A stretch of DNA of 64,000 nt from Rhodophyticola porphyridii (GCF_003688285.1 NZ_RCNT01000004.1:62001-126000); one strand, 5' to 3'. Numbered from the stretch's first letter, positions 44,331 through 54,863 are shown. The notes: generated from the letters alone by a model not told the origin. A program made the numbers and translations.

Positions 44331-44505
44331 CGGCCTGCCGTTTGGCATTCCAGCCCCTTGGGTCGTGCAGCAGGATGGCGCGGTGCAGGCCGTGAGCAAC
44401 CCTGGCTTTGAGAGGTCTGGATCGCGGGACGAAGCGGCAGCTCGACCGTCTTTGCCAAAGGTCTGCTTTTTGCAAATCGGGTTTAGCGATAGCTATCCTG
44501 ACGGG

Positions 44506-46167
44506 TCAGTAACAGATCCTCTGCTGATGGATGATGCAGGTTCCGGGAAGACCCATGTCGCACGAGCGCGTGCTTGCAGTGACACAAGTGCTCCCACCAC
44601 CAAGGTTTTCCATCATCATTCTATTGTCTATTCTGCTTGCCCTTCTTTGCAGCTCTTCTGGACTCAACCCATCGAAGACGGGTGCTCCGCCGAGACCTCG
44701 CTGAGACTCCATGTAGTTCCCGTGCGCCTCAATTTCGCGTTCAGCACGCACTCGAATTTCACGGACCAAAATCTCAATTCTGTCCTCCAAGTCGTCAAGC
44801 AGCAGGATGTTATGAGGATTTCGACCGCCAAGATGCTCGACACCATATGCCACTGCAGAGTGGGCCTGCGCCAGCGCTGCTAGACTTTCGTTCAACTCTT
44901 GCGTTGATACACCGGCAAAATCAGGGTTCAGGCCAGATTGCTGCTGATGAACATGACTCTGGTTTATCATCCAAATTGTCGCGGACCAAAGTAGGCGTTG
45001 GACTGTTGGGTTCGCTAATAGCGCTCCTACTCCGGCTTCTGATACCTCGGGTTCTCGGAGGCTGGTCAAATCAGGTCCAACTGTCCCCGTAGCATTTGCG
45101 TAGCTGCTCGAAAGGAGACCCCATGCCTCTGTAGTTTTACTGCTCTGAAACGCTTCAGCGACTTCCTGCTGTTCTGATTGGCTTAGGGGATTGAAAAATA
45201 ACTCGTTATTGTAAAGGTAGGTGGGGTTCTCCAAGAACTCTATTGCTTGCTCTTCAGAGGAGTTTTGCTCGTGTATCAATTCATAGGTTGCCTCAGCGAT
45301 TAGTCTTTCGGCGTCGATACCATTGAACACGTATATTATAACTCCCCCATCTGATCCGTGACGGCCAAAAAATGTCTGTGACCCATCACACCAATCCCGA
45401 TTGTCGTATGGCGCATAACCAGAACCGGGTGGGTTTGTAACTACTCCGCGTGTTGCATCATAAGTACCGCTATCCCCTCCCGATCCAAATCCTATTGGTA
45501 GTTCGCCCCCACTGACTCCTGCAATTATAGTGGTTCCTCGAATAATTTCAGCATTTGCGATACCATCAGAGCCAGAAACCCCGGTAGATTGAGCTAAGCC
45601 GCCTAAGGGCTTGGACTGTAGAATGAAACCTGCCCCGTTTTCACAGTCACCGCCCCAACAAGTGGAGCTATTGAACGGCGTACCACCACCGCGTCCACCA
45701 TTGGCTTCGACCGTTACCACATCCGTATTCTCGGATGCGGTTGAAATTGTGACCACAGTGGGTGAACCGTTTTCCCCGGCTCCGGCTTCCCCTCCCCAGT
45801 CCGTGCCACGCAGCTCGCACAAGATACGTCCACCACCGCGACCCCCGACTCCAATTTCGACATCAATATTGAATCTGGCTTCGCTTTCTTCCGTGCTGAT
45901 CGTGTAGAGTTCAATTTCACCCGAAGCGCCGCCGCCGCCTACTCTAACGCGATCATGATAACGGGTGGCATGCCCACCGCCGCCGCCGCCGCCAACAGCG
46001 ACAATCAGTGCGACCTCACCGTGTTCCAACGTAAGAGACTGACTGCCCGTACTGGAAAACGTTGTTTCTTGGGTGGCAGCGGAAAATATACTCTGAGCTG
46101 TTGCTACAGTAGCAGCGCTAAAGACTACGCCGACAGAAACCGATAGAGCTTTTATGTGCTCAATCAT
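44506..46167 (-). CDS. Secreted glycine-rich orphan protein
   Basis: 553 residues, not recognised as a whole. A signal peptide (about 1-24, ending ATVATAQS) leads to a Gly-rich domain (about 50-290) with VAVGGGGGGGHA, VRVGGGGASGE, GVGGRGGG, ANGGRGGG and a terminal GSDGGVIIYVFNG. This pattern is like the glycine-rich domains of phage tail-fibre and adhesin tips. A helical segment of about 250 residues follows, with a charged coiled-coil stretch (LLLDDLEDRIEILVREIRV), then a Cys-rich tail (four Cys in the last 26 residues). The DNA is visibly lower in GC than its neighbours (25/60 in row 45181-45240 against 38/60 in row 43201-43260). It was probably acquired by transfer. GGGAGG lies 6 nt before the ATG. 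Confidence 0.8.
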   Translation of the reverse strand: MIEHIKALSVSVGVVFSAATVATAQSIFSAATQETTFSSTGSQSLTLEHGEVALIVAVGGGGGGGHATRYHDRVRVGGGGASGEIELYTISTEESEARFNIDVEIGVGGRGGGRILCELRGTDWGGEAGAGENGSPTVVTISTASENTDVVTVEANGGRGGGTPFNSSTCWGGDCENGAGFILQSKPLGGLAQSTGVSGSDGIANAEIIRGTTIIAGVSGGELPIGFGSGGDSGTYDATRGVVTNPPGSGYAPYDNRDWCDGSQTFFGRHGSDGGVIIYVFNGIDAERLIAEATYELIHEQNSSEEQAIEFLENPTYLYNNELFFNPLSQSEQQEVAEAFQSSKTTEAWGLLSSSYANATGTVGPDLTSLREPEVSEAGVGALLANPTVQRLLWSATIWMINQSHVHQQQSGLNPDFAGVSTQELNESLAALAQAHSAVAYGVEHLGGRNPHNILLLDDLEDRIEILVREIRVRAEREIEAHGNYMESQRGLGGAPVFDGLSPEELQRRASRIDNRMMMENLGGGSTCVTASTRSCDMGLPGTCIIHQQRICY

Positions 46168-46491
46168 TTAAGGCCTCCCACGTTTCCAAGAAACGTCTGA
46201 AATGATTTGAAAGACATGTTATCTCGGTTGGGTAGGAGGTCAAGTTATCCGAGAGCAGACCAACAGAACGATTTGATGGAACGATCAACGCTTTGCTTTA
46301 GAGCCATTTTGACGTTCCGGAACACTCTGATCGGCGGGTCTAGAATCATTTGTAACGCCCGATCGCCATCCGAGCGAGTTTCGCGGAAGCGGACGCTCGT
46401 GCATCGTGCAGCATCGGTCTAAATGGGCTCTTTGCGGACCTTCCACTCGCCGTCGCCCCGACGCCGACTTCAGATCTCCGGAGCGCAGCCC
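46168..46491. other. 324-bp non-coding gap upstream of the glycine-rich orphan
   Basis: This gap is AT-richer than the flanking transporter genes. It holds the orphan's ribosome site and the palindrome ACGTTTC-CAA-GAAACGT (46180-46196) just upstream of it. I see no convincing ORF or T-run terminator. A short palindrome, GTTCCGGAAC (46314-46323), is also present; its meaning is unclear. Confidence 0.6.
46180..46196. promoter_or_regulatory. 17-bp palindrome at the orphan gene's leader
   Basis: ACGTTTC (46180-46186) and GAAACGT (46190-46196) around a 3-nt centre. It ends immediately before the GGGAGG ribosome site of the glycine-rich protein gene. It could be a repressor site or an RNA hairpin controlling translation; sequence alone does not decide. 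Confidence 0.45.
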
Positions 46492-47433
46492 CTACCCGTT
46501 CTCCTTGAGCCGCGGGTCGAGGAAATCGCGCAGCCAGTCGCCGATGATGTTGAAGGCCAGCACTGTGAACACGATGGCAAGACCCGGGAACACCGCCAGC
46601 CACCATTTGTTCGACAACAGGTGATCGCGGCTTTCCGACAGCATCGAACCCCATGTCGGCACATCCGGCGGCACACCCAGGCCGAGGAAGGAGAGTGCGG
46701 CTTCCGACAGGATCACGCCGGCCACGTTGAACGACGCGATCACCGTCAGGGGCGCGATGATATTGGGCAGGATCGTCCGGAAGAGGATCGAGAATGTGCT
46801 GTCGCCCATGGCGCGCGCGGCCTCGACATATTCCTTTTCCCGCAGGCTGAGTGTCTGCGCGCGGACGATCCGGGCATAGGTGATCCACTGTCCGATCCCC
46901 AGAACCAGGATGATGTTCACCAGCCCGGGGCCCAGCACCACAAGGAACATGATCGCCAGAAGGATGAAGGGAAAGGCCAGCTGGATATCGCCAAGCCGCA
47001 TGATCACATCGTCGACCCAGCCCCCGAAATAGCCCGATACAAGACCGGCAATCGTGCCGAGCGTACCGCCCACGGCTATCGCGGCCACGCCCACCAGCAA
47101 CGAAACCCGCGCGCCGTAAAGCAGCCGGGAGAGCACATCGCGGCCCAACTGGTCGGAGCCGAGCCAGTAGGTCAGTTCTCCGGCGCCGGGCTGGCCGGGT
47201 TCCAGCAGGCGCATCATGATATTCTGTCTGTTGGGGTCGAACGGGGCCAGCCACGGGCCGAAGATCGCCACGAAGGTCACGATCAGCAGGATCAGCAAAC
47301 CGACCAGCGCCCACCGGCTGGTCAGCATGCTTTCGAAGGCCCTGCGCAGTTCCCTGCGGCGGTAGGAGGAGGCCATGCCCCCGACGGCCTGGGTGGTGGA
47401 TGCGGAGCTGGGAGTGGGTGTCGTATCGGCCAT
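46492..47433 (-). CDS. dppC: Dipeptide/oligopeptide ABC transporter permease DppC type
   Basis: 313 residues with six membrane helices. The EAA loop EYVEAARAMGDSTFSILFRTI (about 194-213) is intact, and the N-terminal OppC_N region (RRAFESMLTSRWALVGLLIL) is present. It pairs with the DppB permease, encoded 11 bp upstream. The ATPases DppD and DppF are encoded divergently. AGGGG lies before the ATG. Confidence 0.94.
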   Translation of the reverse strand: MADTTPTPSSASTTQAVGGMASSYRRRELRRAFESMLTSRWALVGLLILLIVTFVAIFGPWLAPFDPNRQNIMMRLLEPGQPGAGELTYWLGSDQLGRDVLSRLLYGARVSLLVGVAAIAVGGTLGTIAGLVSGYFGGWVDDVIMRLGDIQLAFPFILLAIMFLVVLGPGLVNIILVLGIGQWITYARIVRAQTLSLREKEYVEAARAMGDSTFSILFRTILPNIIAPLTVIASFNVAGVILSEAALSFLGLGVPPDVPTWGSMLSESRDHLLSNKWWLAVFPGLAIVFTVLAFNIIGDWLRDFLDPRLKENG

Positions 47434-47444
47434 GTCGCGTGCCC

Positions 47445-48419
47445 CTAGAGCTTCACGCGCGGATCGAGACGCGCATAGATCAGATCGACGATCAGGTTCA
47501 GCAGAATGAAAATCGCCGCCAGCAGGATGACCGAGGCCTGAACCACCGGAATGTCGCGCTGGTTGATCGCGTTGAAGACCAGACGACCGATGCCGGGATA
47601 GGAAAACACCGTTTCCACCACCACCACGCCGCCAAGCAGAAAGCCGAACTCCAGCCCGATCATCGTGACGACCGGCAGCCAGGCGTTGCGCATCGCGTGA
47701 TGGATCACGACCCGGCGCTCCGAGATCCCCTTGGAACGGGCGGTGCGGACGTAATCCTGTTGCAGAACCTCCAGCATCGACGACCGGATAAGGCGGGCGT
47801 TTCGCGCCAGCGTATAGGTGCCAACCGCGAAGGCCGGCATGATCATGTAGTACATTGAACGGGGCAGATTGCTGAAGGCGGTGGCGAAATCGCCCTCGAA
47901 GAGCGGTTCCAGAAACGGGACATGGCCGGATATCGGGAACCAGCGCAGATAGAGGCCGAAGAACAGGATCATCATGATTCCCATCCAGAAATTCGGGATC
48001 GACTGACCCAGCATCGCGAATGTCATGATGCCGCCATCGGCGGGCTTGCCCCGGTTCAGAGCCGCATAGATGCCAAGCGGTATCGAGAGCCCGATCGCAA
48101 GAACCAGCGAGAAGAATGTCAGCTCGATCGTGGCCGGCATCGCCTCCAGCACCACATCCATCGCCGGCTGGCGATAGCTGAGCGAATTGCCGAAATCGCC
48201 CTGCAGCGCGTTCCAGACATAGCTGAGATACTGGATATGCAGCGGCTTATCGAAGCCCAGAGCCTCCCGCGCGCGCTGGATCTCCTCGGCGCTCGCGTTT
48301 TCAGACACGAACAGATAGGTCGGATCCCCGCCGATCTGCAACGAAATGAAGCTGATCAACGTGACGCCGATCAGCACGACAATGCTCTGCATCAGACGCC
48401 GTATCAGGAATGTCCACAT
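47445..48419 (-). CDS. dppB: Dipeptide/oligopeptide ABC transporter permease DppB type
   Basis: 324 residues with six membrane helices. It begins LIRRLMQSIVVLIGVTLISF, and the EAA loop DYVRTARSKGISERRVVIHH (about 222-241) and the VVVETVFSYPGIG block are typical of DppB. It is the first gene of the minus-strand permease pair. It is divergent from the ATPase genes across 416 bp that include a candidate operator. Confidence 0.94.
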   Translation of the reverse strand: MWTFLIRRLMQSIVVLIGVTLISFISLQIGGDPTYLFVSENASAEEIQRAREALGFDKPLHIQYLSYVWNALQGDFGNSLSYRQPAMDVVLEAMPATIELTFFSLVLAIGLSIPLGIYAALNRGKPADGGIMTFAMLGQSIPNFWMGIMMILFFGLYLRWFPISGHVPFLEPLFEGDFATAFSNLPRSMYYMIMPAFAVGTYTLARNARLIRSSMLEVLQQDYVRTARSKGISERRVVIHHAMRNAWLPVVTMIGLEFGFLLGGVVVVETVFSYPGIGRLVFNAINQRDIPVVQASVILLAAIFILLNLIVDLIYARLDPRVKL

Positions 48420-48835
48420 CAGGCCGCGCCCTCTATCAGATCAAGTTCGCCAGGGCGCCGGGCGGCCGGTTTGACGGCCGATTCCGAAACAGACCTTGCC
48501 CAATCGATCACCGATCCTGCACGATGCGGGTCCGTACATTGCCCACCCTCCGTCTTTTCCGGCGACACCGCCTCGGGATGCTTGACAATCAATTCATTGT
48601 TCTCCCAAGGTAGATTTTAGATTGTCGACAGTAGAACAACCAAATCATGCGGACCCGATTGCGTCAAGCACCCAAATCGAGAAACGGAACCGGGCCCGCG
48701 CGATAGATCGCGCGTGTATGATCAGGGGGCACAAACGATGAAAAAGGCCGCAAATAATGCATCTGTATGACCGTCTGCGTCGCGTCGCGGAACCAGGAGG
48801 CGCCGTCACGGCCGCGTTGCAGGGGAGCGTTACCG
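48420..48835. other. 416-bp divergent promoter region between dppB and dppD
   Basis: No coding sequence is supported here. It contains the ATTGTCGACAGT element (48621-48632), a TTGACA (48582-48587) and a second near-palindrome, ACAATCAATTCATTGT (48585-48600), which carries the same ACAAT/ATTGT half-sites. These may form a composite GntR operator controlling both directions. A convincing -10 box was not found. Confidence 0.6.
48621..48632. promoter_or_regulatory. Candidate operator ATTGTCGACAGT in the dpp divergent region
   Basis: 11 of 12 bases match the palindrome ATTGTC|GACAAT. It lies about 204 bp upstream of the DppD start and 202 bp upstream of the DppB start. It is the second of three such elements in the window. 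Confidence 0.55.
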
Positions 48836-49866
48836 GTGCAGCATGAGGAAACCCCGCCATCTCAGGAGCCGCCGCTTCTGGAGGTACGCGATTTGCAGAC
48901 CACCTTCGATCTGACCAAGACGCTGTCGATCTGCGCCGTCGACGGGGTCAGCTTCGATGTCCATGCCGGCCAGACACTCGCCATCGTGGGCGAAAGCGGC
49001 TCGGGCAAATCGGTCACCAGCCTGTCGATCATGGGGCTGCTGCCCAAGGATGTCGGGCGCGTATCGGGCGGCAGTATCAAGCTTGCCGGCCGCGAGATCA
49101 CGCAACTCAGCGATGCCGAGATGCGGGAAATCCGCGGCAAGGAGATCGGGATGATCTTCCAGGAGCCGATGACCAGCCTGAACCCGGTGCATACGGTCGG
49201 CCAGCAGATCGCGGAGATGGTCATCCGGCATGAAAACCTCTCGAAATCCAAGGCCCGCACCCGCGCGATCGAGATGCTGGAACTCGTCGGCATACCCGAG
49301 CCTGCGCGCCGGGTCGACAATTACCCGCATGAAATGTCGGGCGGCATGCGCCAGCGCGCGATGATCGCCATGGCGCTCTCCTGCGAGCCGCGCATCCTGA
49401 TCGCCGACGAGCCCACCACCGCGCTGGATGTCACGATTCAGGCGCAGATGCTGGAACTGATGCACGACCTGCAGCAAAAGCTGGGCATGGCGATCATCTT
49501 CATCACGCACGATCTGGGCGTCGTTGCCGAGGTCGCGGACCGCGTGGTGGTGATGTACGCGGCCCAGGTCGTCGAAACCGCCGGTGTGGAAGACATCTTC
49601 CGCAATCCCCGCATGCCCTACACCGCGGGGCTTATGAACTCGATCCCCCGGCTCGGCTCCTCGATCAACAAGCAACGGCTTCAGGCGATTCCGGGCACCG
49701 TGCCTGCCCTGACCAGCCTGCCGGCTGGCTGCCGGTTCCACCCGCGCTGCGCTTTCGCGACCGATATCTGCAAAGGGGCCGCCCCCCAACTGGAGAAGGC
49801 GAGCGAAAGCCATATGATCCGCTGCGCCCGCTGGCGCGAGCTTGACCTGAACGAAAGGCAGGCCTC

Positions 49867-49870
<4 letters not shown>
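48836..49870 (+). CDS. dppD: Dipeptide/oligopeptide ABC transporter ATPase DppD type
   Basis: 344 residues. Walker A is GESGSGKS (about 50-57), the signature [15 protein letters not shown], and Walker [14 protein letters not shown]. The C-terminal oligo_HPY extension ([18 protein letters not shown]) identifies the peptide/nickel subfamily. The start is taken as GTG 48836, with AGGGGAG 8 nt upstream; an in-frame ATG at 48767 adds 23 unconserved residues. It overlaps DppF by 4 bp. Confidence 0.93.
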
Positions 49871-50835
<965 letters not shown>

Positions 50836-51145
50836 TCGCGGTCTTGCCCGCCTGCCCCACCGGCCCTCTGCAACGCGGCCACCATGAATGCTTGACAAGG
50901 CTTTCCTACGTGCCGCATTGTCCACTTATGGATTGTCGACATTACACAACAGCGCAGTCGGGCGTATTTCATGAGACAAATGCCACTGGTTGTATCCAAT
51001 CGACTTGCGCCTTGCCGATTGCTGTTGCCAGTCCGAGGTCTCCCTCCTTTAAGTGTCGCCACCTTCCTGTCGGACTTCTTGCCCGCCAACAGCCAGGTGC
51101 GGCGGCCCGTCAGGCAGATAACGATTGCCCTGGAGGACTGATGTA
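50836..51145. other. 310-bp region between dppF and the GntR gene
   Basis: No ORF is supported. It holds TTGACA (50892-50897) and the operator-like ATTGTCGACATT (50932-50943), with an extra ATTGTC half-site at 50917-50922. It probably carries the promoter of the GntR/binding-protein genes and their autoregulatory site. Confidence 0.55.
50932..50943. promoter_or_regulatory. Candidate operator ATTGTCGACATT upstream of the GntR gene
   Basis: 11 of 12 bases match the palindrome ATTGTC|GACAAT. It is the third copy of the element and lies 203 bp before the GntR start, so autoregulation is likely if the GntR protein is the binder. Confidence 0.55.
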
Positions 51146-51838
51146 ATGACCACGAAACCGATGCTTGCCGCTCCGATGCCGCCCGATATCGCCCCGATCG
51201 AAAACGTGCCCTTGCGCGTTCAGGTGGCCGACCGGCTGCGCAGCGCCATCCTCAGCGGGAGGTTGCGGCCCGGAACCGGGCTGGTGGAAACCGCGCTGGC
51301 CGAGCAAATGAATGTCTCCCGCGCGCCGATCCGCGAAGCGATCCAGATTCTGGAAAATGACGGGCTGGTCGAAACCATCGCCTACAAGGGCAAGCGGGTG
51401 AAACCGCTGACCGCGCGCGAAGTGGCAGAAACCTATTCCCTGCGCGAGGTGTTCGAGGTGATGGCCGTGCGCCGGATCCTGGAAAACGGCGCGCCGCTTG
51501 ATCTGCTGCGCGAACATTGCGATGCGATGACGGAGGCAGCCGAGGCCGACGATTTCGAGGCGCTCGTGGCCGCCGACGAGGCGTTTCACCACGCTCTGAT
51601 CATGCTGGCCGATCATGATCTGCTGCTGGCGTCCTGGAAAAACCTCTATCTGCGCATCCACCAGATCATGGCGCTGCGCAATCGCGACGAACACAATCTG
51701 ACCGAAGTTGCCGGCAACCACCCGCCCATCGTACAGGCGCTGGCCGATGGCGATGCGGATCGTGCCGTCAAGCTGATCTCTGACCACACACGCATTCTGG
51801 CCGCCTTCGATCCGGCGACCATCGCGCAAGACCTTTGA
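51146..51838 (+). CDS. GntR-family regulator, FCD subfamily (probable regulator of the peptide/amide regulon)
   Basis: 230 residues. The winged helix (about 25-90) contains TALAEQMNVSRAPIREAIQI, and the FCD domain (about 95-220) has DEAFHHALIM and GNHPPIVQAL, which place the metal/ligand His residues. ATG 51146 follows TGGAGG; a TTG 21 nt upstream is less likely. It lies between the dppDF genes and the dpp binding-protein gene. It is the natural candidate for binding the three ATTGTCGACA elements. Confidence 0.92.
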   Translation: MTTKPMLAAPMPPDIAPIENVPLRVQVADRLRSAILSGRLRPGTGLVETALAEQMNVSRAPIREAIQILENDGLVETIAYKGKRVKPLTAREVAETYSLREVFEVMAVRRILENGAPLDLLREHCDAMTEAAEADDFEALVAADEAFHHALIMLADHDLLLASWKNLYLRIHQIMALRNRDEHNLTEVAGNHPPIVQALADGDADRAVKLISDHTRILAAFDPATIAQDL

Positions 51839-51972
51839 CACCCGCAACCCCGACATATGGCGCGTCCCGCCTCGGATGGTTGCGGTTTCCAACAGACCCG
51901 GACGGACCCAACGAGAACACGAAGACGAGCCCCGGTCCGTCGCCAACCATCCAACAGGTGAAAGGAAAGCCA

Positions 51973-53526
51973 ATGCCAAGACTACACCATCTGCTTGCAG
52001 CCGGCGCTGCAAGCCTTGCGCTGACAACGGGGGCGTTTGCGCAACCCGCCGACGATACGATCGTCGTGGGGCTCAGCGCGGATATCAACACGCTCGATCC
52101 GTCCGCGATTGCGTCGCGCGACAATTCCAACATTGCCCGCCATATCTTCGGCACGCTCTTCACCATGGGCGGTGACGGGGTGGCCCGTCCCGAGCTTGCG
52201 AACACTCTGGAGATTTCAGAGGACGGCATGGGCTATGTCTACACGCTCAACGAAGGCCTGACCTGCCATGACGGCGAAGCGCTGACGGCCGAGGACGCGG
52301 CCTATTCCTTCAACCGCGCCGCGGACCCGGAAAACGCCTTCACCGGCAACACGCCCGGTTTCGTCTTCAGCTCTATCGACTTCCAGAGCGCCGAAGCGCT
52401 GGATGACCTGCGGGTGCAGATCAATCTTGGCGCGCCCAACCCGATCGCCTTTGGTCTGATCGCAGAGGTCTTCATTCACTGCATGGACAGCTACGAGGCG
52501 ATGAGCCTTGATGAGGCATCGGGCAACCCCATCGGATCGGGCCCCTACCGCCTTGCGGAATGGCGCCGCGGCTCCGAAGTGGTGCTTGAGGCCGTGGAAG
52601 GCGCGGATGTCGGCTTCCAGAACATCATCTGGCGGATCATCCCCGAGGCTTCCACTCGCTCTGCCGAGCTGATGGCAGGCAATGTGGACATCATCACCAA
52701 TGTGGCTCCGGACCAGATGGAGGTGATCAATGCCAGCGGCGTGGCCGAGGTCAACCCGATCCAGGGCACGCGGCGGATGTATGTCGGGTTCAACCTTAGC
52801 GACACGATGGCCCAGGAACCGGGCGGCGATGCCATTCAGGACCCTGCCGTGCGCCGCGCGCTGCAATATGCCGTGGACGTTCCAACGATCTGCCGCCAGT
52901 TGCTCAACTTCGAATGCGAGCGGATGACCGGCATCGTCAACCCGCCGAATGCCAACCCGAATATCGAGCCCTACCCCTACGATCCCGAAACCGCCGAGCG
53001 GCTTCTGGACGAGGCAGGCTGGCCCCGCGGGGATGACGGCACACGCTTCTCGATCCGCTTCCAGGCCGGCCAGGGCCGCTATCTGAACGACGCCAATGTG
53101 GTTCAGGCCATCGCGCAGTACCTGTCCGATGTCGGGCTCGACGTGGAACTCGACATCATGGAATGGTCCAGCGTCTACATTCCGCTGATCCGCGAACGCA
53201 ATGCAGGGCCGCTCTACTTCATCGGCTCGGGCGGCGCGCTCTGGAGCCCGCTCTACGACATGACCGATCTGGCCACTGTCGATGCAGGCACCAACTACAC
53301 CCATTGGGACGATCCGCGCTGGTTCGACCGGTGGGCCGATATCGCGGCTGCGGAAAGCGAAGAGGAAGTGCGCACCATCGTCGATGAGATGTTGCAGGTC
53401 TTCTATGATGACGGCCCGTGGCTGCATCTCTACTTCCAGCCGGATTTCTACGGCGTCAGCAACCGGATCGACTGGACCCCGCGTCCGGATGAAAAGGTGT
53501 ATCTGTTCAACGCCACGTTGAACTGA
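51973..53526 (+). CDS. dppA: ABC transporter peptide-binding protein, family 5 (second paralogue)
   Basis: 517 residues. A signal peptide (MPRLHHLLAAGAASLALTTG, cleaved near AFAQP) is followed by IVVGLSADINTLDPSAI and the SBP_bac_5 fold. It is strongly similar throughout to the protein at 24702-26249. It is encoded beside the DppBCDF genes, so it is the likely main receptor. ATG 51973 has AAAGGAAAG upstream; a longer frame extends over the GntR stop without a signal peptide. A strong terminator follows. Confidence 0.93.
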   Translation: MPRLHHLLAAGAASLALTTGAFAQPADDTIVVGLSADINTLDPSAIASRDNSNIARHIFGTLFTMGGDGVARPELANTLEISEDGMGYVYTLNEGLTCHDGEALTAEDAAYSFNRAADPENAFTGNTPGFVFSSIDFQSAEALDDLRVQINLGAPNPIAFGLIAEVFIHCMDSYEAMSLDEASGNPIGSGPYRLAEWRRGSEVVLEAVEGADVGFQNIIWRIIPEASTRSAELMAGNVDIITNVAPDQMEVINASGVAEVNPIQGTRRMYVGFNLSDTMAQEPGGDAIQDPAVRRALQYAVDVPTICRQLLNFECERMTGIVNPPNANPNIEPYPYDPETAERLLDEAGWPRGDDGTRFSIRFQAGQGRYLNDANVVQAIAQYLSDVGLDVELDIMEWSSVYIPLIRERNAGPLYFIGSGGALWSPLYDMTDLATVDAGTNYTHWDDPRWFDRWADIAAAESEEEVRTIVDEMLQVFYDDGPWLHLYFQPDFYGVSNRIDWTPRPDEKVYLFNATLN

Positions 53527-53560
53527 GCCGAGGCTTTCTCCCTGTCGCCTCGCGACGGTC

Positions 53561-53596
53561 GGGTGCCGGACCTTCGGGTTCGGCACCCTTCTTTTT
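53561..53596 (+). terminator. Rho-independent terminator after the dpp binding-protein gene
   Basis: GGGTGCCGGACC-TTCG-GGTTCGGCACCC (53561-53588) forms a 12-bp stem with one G.T pair and a UUCG tetraloop, followed by TTCTTTTT. It is a textbook intrinsic terminator, 34 bp after the stop codon. Confidence 0.92.
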
Positions 53597-53690
53597 GACG
53601 GGGCTTGCGATATGCGGCAGGCCACCCGCTCCGGCGACCCGACGGGTGAGGCGCGGGGGCCGGATGGTGCGAACCGGCCGATCCGGCAAA

Positions 53691-54521
53691 TCAGTCGGAG
53701 AGCAGTCTGGCTTCGTCGGAATTCAGGGTTTGGCGCGCCGCGCCATAGGCGTCGCGGCCTTTGGTCTCGGCCAGTTCGGGAAACAGCGCGAAGATCTCGG
53801 CCCGCTGTTCCGCTTCGATACCGTGGAGGGTCCGCTCATTGGGCTGGAAGCTCTCGGTCCAGGCCCCGTTCGACAGCACGACCTCATGCTGCGCGAACAT
53901 GAAGTGGATATAGGTTGCGCGGGCAGCGGTAACGCGCTGAACACCCGGAACGACATCGATCAGATCCTTCGCTGCCGCAAGTACTTCGTGATCGCCGAAA
54001 TGCATCGCCGCGCGTGTGCTATGGCACAAGACCCGGTGATTGGGGCTGACCATCATATCGCGCGCGGGCAAACCGTTGCCCAGAGCCCCTTGGTGGATCA
54101 TTACCGGCTGTAGCTTGGGAACGGACAAAAGCGTGCGCCCGTCGATCTGCTTCGCACCCGTCCAGCAAATCTCCTGCAGGCCGTTGTCGCGGGTAATAGC
54201 CCTGTCACCAACCCGAAGCTCTTCGACAGAGACTTCACCACGCAGCGTCGCGATGACGGTACCGGGCGTGAAGCACGGCAGCGTCTCATCGACCTGCGAA
54301 ACGCGGCAGGGTTGGATGACAGGGGTATTCGAAGCTATCAGCTCTTGTGGCACACGATGATCTGCATCCTTGACGGCGCGGACCTGCTCAAAACTCGCTA
54401 CTGAATTACTGTTCGGCATGACGACCTCGTTCACTCGATACTCACCCAGATACGCGGGCGATCTTCCCTCTTGGTTCGGTTGCCAATCGTCCTGCCCGAC
54501 CACCCGCCGGGAGAGCGACAT
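53691..54521 (-). CDS. Hint-domain protein (Hedgehog/intein-like, Hint_2 type)
   Basis: 276 residues from the chosen ATG. The Hint domain (about 90-230) begins LPCFTPGTVIATLRGEVSVE (nucleophile-type Cys), followed by VGDRAITRDNGLQEICWTG, MVSPNHRVL and the late HFMFAQHEVVLSNG. Hint_2 proteins are numerous in Rhodobacteraceae and are often linked to secreted or self-processing proteins, but their roles are mostly unknown. The start is uncertain: TTG 54560, GTG 54542 and ATG 54419 are also in frame. No secretion partner lies nearby. Confidence 0.85.
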   Translation of the reverse strand: MSLSRRVVGQDDWQPNQEGRSPAYLGEYRVNEVVMPNSNSVASFEQVRAVKDADHRVPQELIASNTPVIQPCRVSQVDETLPCFTPGTVIATLRGEVSVEELRVGDRAITRDNGLQEICWTGAKQIDGRTLLSVPKLQPVMIHQGALGNGLPARDMMVSPNHRVLCHSTRAAMHFGDHEVLAAAKDLIDVVPGVQRVTAARATYIHFMFAQHEVVLSNGAWTESFQPNERTLHGIEAEQRAEIFALFPELAETKGRDAYGAARQTLNSDEARLLSD

Positions 54522-54837
54522 GAAACCGAAGTTTCTTTTCACGATGGAAAGTGTTTCCAACTGCTTTGCGGTGTCGGGCGCACTGCCACGGCAACTGCTG
54601 CATAGCTATGCAATATCAAATCGAAGAGATTTGTGAAGTCACGAATCCGACACTTATACGACAGGTTGGGACACGAGGCACGGAAGAGGGTCATCTTCAC
54701 CGGCCTTTCCGTTAAGGTAAACTCATATAAATATATGATTAACAAAGTATTAAGCCTTTCATTCCGAGCATTAGAGGGGCGGTAATCCTGCCGAGAAATG
54801 GTATTCGGACAGCCTGTTCAGTGGATAGAAACAATGA

Positions 54838-54863
54838 AAAACCTGTCCCTTTAGACAGGTTTT
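54838..54863. terminator. Isolated AAAACCTGTC/GACAGGTTTT hairpin
   Basis: A 10-bp perfect stem (54838-54847 with 54854-54863) and a 6-nt loop. The A/T outer arms give a T-run on either strand, so it looks like a small bidirectional intrinsic terminator. No gene that ends here was identified; a short RNA is possible. Confidence 0.5.

Noticed and set aside
44365-44883. Plus-strand frame overlapping the 3' end of the glycine-rich orphan
   Set aside because: No ribosome site or domain. The minus-strand frame is three times longer, with a signal peptide and GGGAGG start.
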